Positions 14,653-21,724 of a stretch of 37,858 nt of DNA are shown here, one piece after another. How positions within the stretch are numbered: the stretch's first letter is position 1; every line of letters begins with the position of its first letter. The DNA is from a bacterium. GTDB lineage: Bacteria; Bacillota; Clostridia; Oscillospirales; Acutalibacteraceae. Position numbers and translations under genes: made by a program. Below the pieces are notes generated by a model. The model had not been told where the DNA came from. It made no database searches and saw only the letters and a list, made by a program, of their open reading frames with translations. The DNA lies in contig JAHKVW010000002.1 of NCBI GenBank assembly GCA_020624805.1, positions 1 to 37,858 of the forward strand. Reading direction: 5' to 3'.

Positions 14653-15630
14653 ATGAAGCGATGTTCTGTACGTCCGTATGAGGGTGCGGACAACTATATT
14701 TTCGTCAGCTATTGTCATCAGGATAAAAAAGAGATATATCCGATCATCGAGCGACTGGCGCGCGACGGATACAGGATATGGTACGATGAAGGGATCGACC
14801 CCGGTGCGGACTGGCCCGAGGTGATCGCCGACCACCTGAGCCGCTGTGCGCTGTGCATCGCGTTTTTGTCGGATAACGCCCTGAATTCCCACAATTGCCG
14901 GCGTGAGATCAACTTTACCCTCCTCAAAAGAAAACCGCTGATATCTGTTGCGATCGAAAATATCAGCATGTCACCCGGTATGCAGATGCAGCTGTCGTCA
15001 GCTCAGTCGATCGCCAAGGTCGGGATGACGGACGATGAGTTTTTTGCGACGCTGTACCGTTCGCCTTTGTTGTCATCCTCTATGGGAGCGCCTGATTACA
15101 GCATCTATGTATCGAGCGCGGCGGACTATGAGAACGAACCGATCGAAGTCGATGGAAAAAATGCTCCGTCGTTCAGCGATATGTGGTTTTCCGAGCATGA
15201 AAACAGCGCGGGCTACGAAAGCCGCAAGGTCAATGTGACCTATCACCCCACTTATCGTCCCGATCCGCCGACGATCAGGGCTTCCGCTCCGCAAAGCAGC
15301 GGGCATACAAAGGTTTACTCAAAGGAAGCATTCGTCAGAGAAGCCAGCCTCAAGCCCGTCAGGATGAAAAGTAATATCAAAAAGGTGGAAGAGACGCAGG
15401 CGCCACAGGTGAACGACAGCCAAAGACATTTAAAGTGGCTGATCCCTCTCATGATCGTTTTAATGGTTTTGGCACTCGCTCTGAGTATCGTAGCGGTGGT
15501 GTTGAGCCGCTCACCCGGCTCGGTCAAATCACAGCTTTCCCATGCGGGCGGGATCGTCCGTCAAAATGATATGCTCAACCGCAAAGAAACGGTAATCGAC
15601 GGCGTTTACGGTGAGCTGACCAATACTTAG
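14653..15630 (+). CDS. Membrane-anchored TIR-domain protein
   Basis: The product is 325 residues. The N-terminal TIR domain (about 12-135) shows IFVSYCHQDKKEIYPIIERL, then GYRIWYDEGIDPGADWPEVI, then SHNCRREINF, whose Glu is at the place of the catalytic Glu of NAD-cleaving TIR enzymes. A long, probably unfolded linker follows, then one membrane helix at about 260-284 (LIPLMIVLMVLALALSIVAV) and a short outside tail. The TIR part should face the cytoplasm. It may consume NAD or make a cyclic ADP-ribose signal, or act only as a scaffold. It is third in the peptide/STAS transcript, which ends at a strong terminator. Confidence 0.88.
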   Translation: MKRCSVRPYEGADNYIFVSYCHQDKKEIYPIIERLARDGYRIWYDEGIDPGADWPEVIADHLSRCALCIAFLSDNALNSHNCRREINFTLLKRKPLISVAIENISMSPGMQMQLSSAQSIAKVGMTDDEFFATLYRSPLLSSSMGAPDYSIYVSSAADYENEPIEVDGKNAPSFSDMWFSEHENSAGYESRKVNVTYHPTYRPDPPTIRASAPQSSGHTKVYSKEAFVREASLKPVRMKSNIKKVEETQAPQVNDSQRHLKWLIPLMIVLMVLALALSIVAVVLSRSPGSVKSQLSHAGGIVRQNDMLNRKETVIDGVYGELTNT

Positions 15631-15686
15631 GATCTTCGGACACGGCACAATGCTGAACCGAAAACAGGATCATAACCGGAAAACAG

Positions 15687-15717
15687 CGCCGTCGCGGCAG
15701 ATCGCGACGGCGTTTTT
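15687..15717 (+). terminator. Intrinsic terminator of the peptide/STAS/TIR unit
   Basis: CGCCGTCGCG (15687-15696), loop GCAGAT, CGCGACGGCG (15703-15712), TTTTT. A perfect 10-bp GC-rich stem, 57 bp after the TIR stop codon. Confidence 0.92.
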
Positions 15718-15854
15718 GCCCCGAGCTAACGGGCTGGGAATGAACCGAGATCGCGTTACATGAAACACCCTGAATGCGGAGATAATAGCTTTGGGATCCA
15801 CCGCCGCTTTACGGCGGAAACAGCGGATTGATCGGCAAAAAGCGGGTGAAGAAG

Positions 15855-16358
15855 ATGCGACTGTCAAGAAAACTGATCGGTACGGCGGGGGTGTTTGCGG
15901 CGGCACTCATCCTGTATCCGATCCTGCATGAATGCGGACATCTTGCCGCCGCCCGGATCACCGGAGGCGGCGTGGTCGGATTTGAGTTGTTTTCGCGTTT
16001 ATGTGTGGAACTGCGCATACAGGGCAGTGAGAAGAGGATGGTGTTCGTCGGCGTATGCGGCGGATGGTTTCCGATGCTTTTGCTGCTCTTGCCCGACAGG
16101 GGGAGCTTTTATCTGTATGCCGTGAAGCTCGCGACGGCGGCGGCAGGCATTTTTTGCGCGGCAGAATCGGTTGGATACGCCGTGCAGTATCTGCTCGGCG
16201 GTACGGCAGACGCGATGGATGACGCGGTGATCCTGCTGCGGATGTTTGACGGAGAAAAGGAGACGGTTTTTCTCGCTCTCGGGATCCAGGCAATGGCGTC
16301 GGCAGGGTTTATGATCCGAACACATCCGCTCAAAAGGACGGTATGGTTCTTAGAATAA
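15855..16358 (+). CDS. Small M50-like membrane metalloprotease
   Basis: The product is 167 residues. The end of the first membrane helix holds H25-E-C-G-H29 (ILHECGHLAAARITGGGV), an HExxH zinc motif typical of site-2-type M50 peptidases with the active site in the membrane. At least three more hydrophobic segments follow. A GG-TADAMDDAV stretch near 118-130 could supply the third ligand, but this is not certain. ATG 15855 is preferred, with GTG 15846 and TTG 15828 as in-frame alternatives. It lies between the TIR unit and the FHA unit, where a membrane protease could cut the peptide, the kinase or a tethered regulator. That role is inferred. Confidence 0.65.
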   Translation: MRLSRKLIGTAGVFAAALILYPILHECGHLAAARITGGGVVGFELFSRLCVELRIQGSEKRMVFVGVCGGWFPMLLLLLPDRGSFYLYAVKLATAAAGIFCAAESVGYAVQYLLGGTADAMDDAVILLRMFDGEKETVFLALGIQAMASAGFMIRTHPLKRTVWFLE

Positions 16359-16451
16359 TTATGGTATGATCTGTCCGATAAAAACGGGTTGAGATTTGTT
16401 CTTCGCCGCCTGTCAAAAAATACGGAGTTTTAACTGATTTTGGCTTTTTTA

Positions 16452-16480
16452 TTGACAGATATTTGTATGAATGTTATAAT
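16452..16480 (+). promoter_or_regulatory. Perfect consensus extended -10 promoter of the FHA gene
   Basis: TTGACA (16452-16457), 17 bp, TGT-TATAAT (16472-16480). Full match in both boxes plus the extended -10. Expected start is near 16487, leaving a leader of about 219 nt. Confidence 0.88.
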
Positions 16481-16486
16481 AAACTA

Positions 16487-16705
16487 TCACAATAGGCTTA
16501 TCATATGTAAAATCGGGAAACTGTGAATTTTTATGCAATAATACTGTTTTTTGTACCATAACTATTCTTTGTGTTTTCGTGAGAAAAAACGCCTATATAT
16601 AGTATATATATCCGAATATCTCTCGGATCGATCGGAATAAATATCGTATCTTATTCAGTCGGGTGACTGGAATTTCATATAGCTATTATCAGGAGGAAAA
16701 AGAAA
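16487..16705 (+). promoter_or_regulatory. Long untranslated leader of the FHA gene
   Basis: About 219 nt lie between the predicted transcription start and the ATG. The stretch is AT-rich, with TATATATAGTATATATAT near 16593-16611 and a small TCCGA/TCGGA inverted repeat near 16610-16630. No known riboswitch pattern was recognised and no open frame is evident. An AGGAGG site precedes the ATG. Confidence 0.4.
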
Positions 16706-17551
16706 ATGCGTATCACAAACAAAACAATGAAAAAACTAATCGGATTACTGTCGGTACTCGTCATGATGATCAGCGTGGCGACTGCTTCTGCGGTACAGAC
16801 ATCCGCGGCGTCCGCGGGTGCTGCTGTCCCCTCCGTAAGCGAGACGGCAAAAGCATTGATCAACGGATATGTTTCGGACTCTCTGATGGGAGTACTCGTC
16901 TTTGTTATCGTCCTTCTGGTTCTGGCGCTTGTCGCGGTCGTTGTCGTAATCCTCGTGATCTCTAACAAGAAAAAGGAAGCGAACAACCCCGCTCCGAATT
17001 CGATCCCTTCTCCGGCTCCGACTAACGCGCAGAGCTTTAATCGCGTACAGCCGATGAATCAGCCGATGGGTCAACCTGTCAACCAGCCGATGGGTCAGCC
17101 GATGAATCAACCCGCCAACCAGCCGATGGGTCAGCCCGTGAACCAGCCGACTTCCCGTCCGCAGGCTCCCGGGAACTTTGCTCAGAATACTCCCTCTGAG
17201 AAAACGCAGTTCCCCGTAGACGGCGCAGGCGATACGACAGTGCTCGGCGCGGGTTCCGCCGGATTCATCCTCATGCGCAAAAACGGATCGGAAAAGATCT
17301 CGATCAATAAACCCGAGTTTTATATCGGTAAAGAAAGAGCTAAGGTCGATTATTGCATCACCAATAACAACTCGATCAGCCGCAGACACGCAAAGATCAA
17401 GGTGCGTGCAGGCAAATGCTACATCAGCGACCTCGGTTCGACGAACTGCACTTATATCAACGGCACCAAGCTTTCTCCCAATCAGGAAGTCGCTTTGATC
17501 CCCGGTGATAAAATCAAATTGTCCAACGAAGAATTCGAGTATATCGGTTAA
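16706..17551 (+). CDS. Membrane-anchored FHA-domain protein
   Basis: The product is 281 residues. It has an N-terminal signal-like segment (KKLIGLLSVLVMMISVATAS) and a second membrane helix at about 70-90. A Pro/Gln/Met repeat linker is followed by a short TTVLGAG motif near residue 177. The C-terminal FHA domain spans about 195-281 with YIGKERAKVDY, SISRRHAKI and DLGSTNCTYING. FHA domains bind phospho-threonine peptides. The TTVLG motif resembles the TAVLGA repeats of the protein at 20389, so both may be targets of the kinase at 18624 and bind each other through this domain. It has its own very strong promoter and a terminator. The phosphatase and kinase genes follow. Confidence 0.92.
   Translation: MRITNKTMKKLIGLLSVLVMMISVATASAVQTSAASAGAAVPSVSETAKALINGYVSDSLMGVLVFVIVLLVLALVAVVVVILVISNKKKEANNPAPNSIPSPAPTNAQSFNRVQPMNQPMGQPVNQPMGQPMNQPANQPMGQPVNQPTSRPQAPGNFAQNTPSEKTQFPVDGAGDTTVLGAGSAGFILMRKNGSEKISINKPEFYIGKERAKVDYCITNNNSISRRHAKIKVRAGKCYISDLGSTNCTYINGTKLSPNQEVALIPGDKIKLSNEEFEYIG
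17050..17153 (+). repeat. In-frame tandem repeat coding the Gln-Pro-Met linker
   Basis: Units of the type CAGCCGATGGGTCAGCC recur with small changes and code for repeated NQPMGQPV-like blocks. Such a repeat can change copy number by slippage and so vary the length of the linker between membrane and FHA domain. Confidence 0.75.
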
Positions 17552-17561
17552 TGAAATCAAT

Positions 17562-17594
17562 AGCTGTTTACATCTTCGCGTGTAAACAGCTTTT
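17562..17594 (+). terminator. Hairpin terminator after the FHA gene
   Basis: AGCTGTTTACA (17562-17572) pairs perfectly with TGTAAACAGCT (17581-17591), followed by only four T. It is probably a partial terminator, allowing some readthrough into the phosphatase and kinase genes. Confidence 0.65.
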
Positions 17595-17845
17595 GGTGCT
17601 TATATGAACCAATAACGCATTTTGAGAATCATGATCCGGTGACAGGATCTCGGAGCGTTTTTTCATAAAAAGGGGTAGGATCACACCGTAAAATCCCCTT
17701 TCGTTATGTTTGCTCCGCCGATACGGTTCGGTCGGGATCCGCAGCAATGACGCTGTGTGATGCTTGTCGGTATGCCTTATCCGCCCACGTTAAGGCTGTA
17801 TCGGGTGTGTGTCACTGTGTGGGCGGAAAGGCCAAGGGAAACGAT
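17595..17845 (+). other. Intergenic stretch with small inverted repeats
   Basis: Contains GATCC/GGATC near 17632-17648 and AAAGGGG (17669-17675) pairing with CCCCTTT (17695-17701). The second part is open in the phosphatase frame from 17747. The AAGGGA site before ATG 17846 and the family start argue that this part is untranslated. No clear promoter was found. Confidence 0.35.
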
Positions 17846-18613
17846 ATGGAATTTTTAACGGCAGTACATACGGATGTCGGTATCAGAAAAAGCACAAATC
17901 AGGATTCCGCTCTGGTGATGGAAGCGCAGACGGATTGCGGCAGAGTCCTTTTTTCGGTCATCTGCGACGGAATGGGCGGTCTTGCGAAGGGCGAGGTCGC
18001 CAGCGCAACGGTCATCAATGCGTTCAGCGATTGGTTTGAAAAAGAGCTGCCGAAGCTGCTCCACATGGAGGATCCCGAAAAGATGATCTTCGGTGAATGG
18101 GAAGAGCTGGTCATGGACTGCAACCAGAGGATCTCTGAGTATGCGGGTCGATTCGGCGTGAGCATGGGCACTACCCTGAACGCGGCGCTGTTCATGAAGG
18201 ATCGGTATTATCTCATCAACATCGGCGACTCACGCGCTTATTTGATCTCGAACGGGCTGTATCAGCTCACAAAGGATCAGAGCTATGTACAGCGTGAAGT
18301 CGATCTGGGTCATATCACACCCGAAGAGGCCGCTGTTCATCCGCGGCGCAACGTGCTGCTGCAATGCGTGGGCGCGAGTCCGATCATCACACCGGATTAT
18401 TATTCCGGTGTTTGTGAGTCCGGTCAGGTATTTATGCAGTGCTCAGACGGTTTCAGACATACCATCACGCCCGAGGAACTCTTCCAGTATCTTAACTATT
18501 CCGTGCTTACGGATGAACAGACGATGCTGGACAACGCCGTTTATTTGACGGAGTTGAATAAGAGCAGACATGAAACGGATAACATCACTGTGTTGTTGGT
18601 CAAGATAATCTGA
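17846..18613 (+). CDS. PP2C-family Ser/Thr protein phosphatase
   Basis: The product is 255 residues, standard for stand-alone bacterial PP2C. It removes phosphate from Ser/Thr residues using two metal ions. Motifs in order are TDVGIRKSTNQDS, VICDGMGGLAKGEVAS (metal-binding Asp), GVSMGTTLNAAL, NIGDSRAYLI and ETDNITVLLVKI. Cytoplasmic, with no membrane segment. The start at 17846 is chosen because family members begin just before the T-D-x-G-x-x-R motif and AAGGGA lies 6 bp upstream. The kinase gene begins 10 bp after its stop, the usual phosphatase-kinase pairing, so the two probably oppose each other. Confidence 0.95.
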   Translation: MEFLTAVHTDVGIRKSTNQDSALVMEAQTDCGRVLFSVICDGMGGLAKGEVASATVINAFSDWFEKELPKLLHMEDPEKMIFGEWEELVMDCNQRISEYAGRFGVSMGTTLNAALFMKDRYYLINIGDSRAYLISNGLYQLTKDQSYVQREVDLGHITPEEAAVHPRRNVLLQCVGASPIITPDYYSGVCESGQVFMQCSDGFRHTITPEELFQYLNYSVLTDEQTMLDNAVYLTELNKSRHETDNITVLLVKII

Positions 18614-18623
18614 GGGTATTGCT

Positions 18624-20372
18624 ATGCTGGAAATCGGGTCGTTAGTAGACGGAAAATATAAAGTGCTCCGTGTCGTCGGACAGGGCGGCATGAGCGTCGT
18701 TTACCAGGCGGTAAACGAAAAAGCAAATAAAATCTGGGCGATCAAGGAAGTACGCAAGGACGGCGTGCAGAACTTTGAAGTCGTCAAGCAGAACCTGATC
18801 GTAGAGACGGAGCTGCTCAAGCGCTTCAATCATCCGAATCTGCCCAGTATCATCGACGTTATCGATACAGAGGACGCGTTCCTCATCGTCATGGACTATA
18901 TCGAGGGCAACTCGCTCTCGAAGTCGCTGGAAGAAAGCGGCGCGCAGGATCAGGAGGACGTTGTCGAATGGTCAAAGCAGCTGTGCGACGTGTTGGGATA
19001 TCTGCACTCGCGCAAGCCGCCGATCATTTATCGTGATATGAAGCCCGCCAACGTGATGCTCAAGCCCGACGGCAATATCTCGCTGATCGACTTCGGTACC
19101 GCAAGAGAGTTCAAGTCGTCGAGCGTGGAGGATACCACATGTCTGGGTACACAGGGCTACGCCGCTCCCGAACAGTACGGCGGTCACGGACAGACAGACG
19201 CGCGCACTGATATCTACTGTCTGGGCGCTACCATGTATCACCTGGTGACGGGTCATAACCCGAGTATGCCGCCCTATGAGATGTATCCCATCCGTCAGTG
19301 GAATCCGGCGCTTTCTTCGGGACTTGAACAGATCATCATCAAATGTACACAGCGCAATCCGGAGGACAGATACCAGAACTGTGCCGAGCTGATGTACGAT
19401 CTTGAGCATTACCGTGATCTGGATATCGAGAATCAGAAAACACAAAAGAAAAGATGGAAAGGCTTTTTGATCTGTGCGATCCTCACAGTGGTGTTCGCGC
19501 TGGGCGCGGTCGGTTTGAAGATCGGTGAAAACATGTTGAAGGCGTCGACCTATGACGGTTTGATCGAAGATGCGCTGTATAAGGCTTCTCAGCAGTCCGG
19601 CAAGGAAGGAACTGACGGAACCGAAAAGTATAAGGAAGAGATTGCGATGCTGGACAAGGCGATTAAGCTGGAACCCGGCAACACCAAAGCCTATTCAGAG
19701 TTGCTCAAACTCTATAAGAACGAAGGCGACTGGTTCCTGTCCAGCAAAGAATATATCGACCTCAGCACTAAGGTATACAGCCATCGTAATGAGATCAAGG
19801 AAAAAGACAAGGAAGCATACGCACAATTGGCGAAAGAAATCGCGGACGCTTCTTTCCTGGCGGTCGATGAAGGAGAAGAGACCAAAGGTTATGAAAACGC
19901 CAACACATGGTACGATCGCGTTCTGGAAACCAGCAAGGATGAGCAGCTGATCAAAGAAACAACGACGAGAAACACCATCGTAAAGAGCTGGGTGGATAAA
20001 GATAAAGCCAGTCTCAATCTGGAAGGAAAAGAAACAGGGATCGATACCCCGTATGACAATCTGTTTAAGATGCTGTCGACGTTTGTCAATGACAGCGACA
20101 TGGATAATGAAAATATCGTTATCCGCTTAAGATGTTATAAAACGGTTTCGAATCTTCTTTTTACCAAGGATTACGAATTCTTGAACGTGGTCAAAAGAGA
20201 CGAATTCAATGAGCTGGTCAATACGCTTTCGCAAAAAATCTCTCAGGTCGAGAGCAGCGAGCAATACGTGAGTAATGTCGATAAATACAAAGGATACCTG
20301 AAAACGATGCTCGAAGGTACCAAGGAAGAGATCGAAAAAATGCAAGAAGGCAAGAATAATGCCGGAAAGTAA
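18624..20372 (+). CDS. Transmembrane Ser/Thr protein kinase (PknB-like kinase domain)
   Basis: The product is 582 residues. The kinase domain (about 12-265) has the glycine loop GQGGMSVVY from residue 19, K41 (WAIKEV), the catalytic loop YRDMKPANVM with D138 and N143, and D156 in IDFGTA. The usual HRD is YRD here. An activation loop with DTTCLGTQGYAAPEQY follows. One membrane helix lies at 279-301 (GFLICAILTVVFALGAVGL). The outside part (302-582) is helical and TPR-like, not PASTA, so it is unlikely to sense peptidoglycan the way PknB does. It is coupled to the phosphatase 10 bp upstream and followed 16 bp later by the TxxLGA-repeat protein, a likely substrate. Confidence 0.95.
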   Translation: MLEIGSLVDGKYKVLRVVGQGGMSVVYQAVNEKANKIWAIKEVRKDGVQNFEVVKQNLIVETELLKRFNHPNLPSIIDVIDTEDAFLIVMDYIEGNSLSKSLEESGAQDQEDVVEWSKQLCDVLGYLHSRKPPIIYRDMKPANVMLKPDGNISLIDFGTAREFKSSSVEDTTCLGTQGYAAPEQYGGHGQTDARTDIYCLGATMYHLVTGHNPSMPPYEMYPIRQWNPALSSGLEQIIIKCTQRNPEDRYQNCAELMYDLEHYRDLDIENQKTQKKRWKGFLICAILTVVFALGAVGLKIGENMLKASTYDGLIEDALYKASQQSGKEGTDGTEKYKEEIAMLDKAIKLEPGNTKAYSELLKLYKNEGDWFLSSKEYIDLSTKVYSHRNEIKEKDKEAYAQLAKEIADASFLAVDEGEETKGYENANTWYDRVLETSKDEQLIKETTTRNTIVKSWVDKDKASLNLEGKETGIDTPYDNLFKMLSTFVNDSDMDNENIVIRLRCYKTVSNLLFTKDYEFLNVVKRDEFNELVNTLSQKISQVESSEQYVSNVDKYKGYLKTMLEGTKEEIEKMQEGKNNAGK

Positions 20373-20388
20373 AGGACGGTGACACATA

Positions 20389-20985
20389 TTGGAAACTTAT
20401 GAAATGATGAGAATCGGTTTTTACGTATGTTTGGCTGTCGCCGGTCTTTTTCTGGTCCTTACGATCATGCTGTTCTTTATGTTTGACATCCCCGGGATCA
20501 TTTCCGCGCGCTCCGGCAAGGCGAAAGCGAAAACCATCCAAGAGATGAAAGATACAAACAGCACGACCGGCAGACTGCTGCAAAAGAAGCATACACCGAA
20601 AACGACCGGAAACCTCGACAAGAAGGTCAAGGTCAAAAAAGGAACCGTGCTGACACCTGATCAGATGAACGGCTCGGGTATTACCGAAGAAATCAAAACG
20701 CCGCAGGAAAACGCAGATCCTGCCGAGGGCTCGGCTGAAACCGCCGCGCTCGGCGCTGATACCGCTATGACTGCTCCGCTCGGAGCGGATGCCGCTCAAA
20801 CCGCTGTTCTCGGCGCGGAACCTGCTCAGACCGCCGTTCTCGGCGCGGACGCCGTGACGCAGCGCTTCGGCGATTCCGAGACTGCTGTTTTGGTACAGTC
20901 GGCGAGTGTTCCTCCCGCAGAGGGCGTAACGTTTGAAGTAGTCAAGAAAGTGATCTTATGTGATACGCAGGAGATCGTCGATTGA
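20389..20985 (+). CDS. Membrane protein with cytoplasmic TxxLGA repeats, likely phospho-target
   Basis: The product is 198 residues. It has one N-terminal membrane helix (about 10-34, FYVCLAVAGLFLVLTIMLFF), a basic linker, then five threonine repeats at about 116-170: TAALGAD, TAPLGAD, TAVLGAE, TAVLGAD and TAVLVQ. The short C-terminal part has no known domain. TTG 20389 is used as start because the ribosome binding site (GGTGA) fits it and because it keeps a full first helix. ATG 20404 is the alternative. The repeats look like tandem phospho-threonine docking sites for the FHA protein at 16706, which carries a TTVLG motif itself. Phosphorylation by the adjacent kinase is inferred. Confidence 0.75.
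   Translation: METYEMMRIGFYVCLAVAGLFLVLTIMLFFMFDIPGIISARSGKAKAKTIQEMKDTNSTTGRLLQKKHTPKTTGNLDKKVKVKKGTVLTPDQMNGSGITEEIKTPQENADPAEGSAETAALGADTAMTAPLGADAAQTAVLGAEPAQTAVLGADAVTQRFGDSETAVLVQSASVPPAEGVTFEVVKKVILCDTQEIVD
20740..20892 (+). repeat. Tandem repeat coding TxxLGA units
   Basis: Five copies of an ACCGCnnnnCTCGGCGC-like unit, spaced by about 27-33 bp in the first four copies. The protein repeats are described under the host gene. Copy number may vary between strains. Confidence 0.75.
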
Positions 20986-21011
20986 TCAAGGTCTGCAAAC
21001 GTATATGATCA

Positions 21012-21079
21012 ACGATACCGCTTAACGAGCGTATCGTACCGCAAGTGTTGTCCGTGTGCAGAATGAAAAAGCGCACGGA
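21012..21079 (+). other. Two hairpins in the gap between membrane-protein genes
   Basis: ACGATAC (21012-21018) pairs with GTATCGT (21031-21037). TCCGTGTGC (21051-21059) pairs with GCGCACGGA (21071-21079) with one mismatch or wobble. There is no T-run after either, so these are more likely RNA processing or stability elements than terminators. Confidence 0.4.
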
Positions 21080-21107
21080 TGACGCCGACCCGATAGGGGT
21101 GATAGAA

Positions 21108-21629
21108 TTGTCAAAAGAAACACAATATATGAAGAGAACGATTCTCTTTCTGCTGATCTCTTCGTTGATGTTGTTATGTTCTTTATTTGTCGATACAGAG
21201 AACACAGTGGTGAGAGCGCTCACCTACATCGGCGGATTGCTGTTTTGGATCTTTCTGATAATAGGCTACTTTATGTTTTACCGATTCAGCAGATTTCGTA
21301 AATCACAACAGAAAAACAATCGTTCTGTGAAGCAAAAGCTTCCCGGCATCATCGTATTCTTTTCCAATCCGCAGGCAACAAAAGCGGATATCACCATGAT
21401 CCTTTCGCTGGTGATCAGCGTAGCGATGATGGTTATCAAACAGGTGATCAAAGGGAGCGACCCAACATTTAACAACTTTTTGTTTGAGTTGATCTCTGTT
21501 CTGTCGTTTGCGGTCTTTATCTTTGCGATTCAGATGCACGCGATCTTGAACGGAGTGAACTATCGGTATTATTTATCGTTGACCGAAACAAAAAGAAGAC
21601 ATAAAACCAAAAAGGACAGGGCTAAATAA
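21108..21629 (+). CDS. Polytopic membrane protein, unknown function
   Basis: The product is 173 residues with four predicted membrane helices (for example TILFLLISSLMLLCSLFV, ALTYIGGLLFWIFLIIGYFM, MILSLVISVAMMVI) and a Lys/Arg-rich tail facing the cytoplasm. No known domain is recognised. TTG 21108 is chosen since AGGGGTGAT ends 4 bp upstream. An earlier start at 21045 would add a charged segment that overlaps a hairpin. It lies between the TxxLGA protein and the giant surface protein, 95 bp from the latter, so it may help insert or anchor it. That is inference. Confidence 0.75.
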   Translation: MSKETQYMKRTILFLLISSLMLLCSLFVDTENTVVRALTYIGGLLFWIFLIIGYFMFYRFSRFRKSQQKNNRSVKQKLPGIIVFFSNPQATKADITMILSLVISVAMMVIKQVIKGSDPTFNNFLFELISVLSFAVFIFAIQMHAILNGVNYRYYLSLTETKRRHKTKKDRAK

Positions 21630-21724
21630 ACGAATGCTTTGTCCGAAGAAGATATCGAAGCCGAAACGGTTTGACAGGAAACAAACAGAGGGTCAGGATA
21701 GATCCGGTTTTAAAGGGGAGTAGA

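Noticed and set aside
8730..15630. Reading the exporter and peptide as a classical lantibiotic cluster
   Set aside because: No modifying enzyme is present and the core has no Cys or Thr and only one Ser.
17050..17153. Tandem repeats considered as a CRISPR-like array
   Set aside because: They are in frame inside the FHA gene and code a Gln-Pro-Met linker, with no spacers.
17747..17845. Upstream extension of the phosphatase by 33 residues
   Set aside because: The family starts at the T-D-x-G motif, the extension has a Cys-rich unfamiliar sequence, and the better ribosome site serves 17846.
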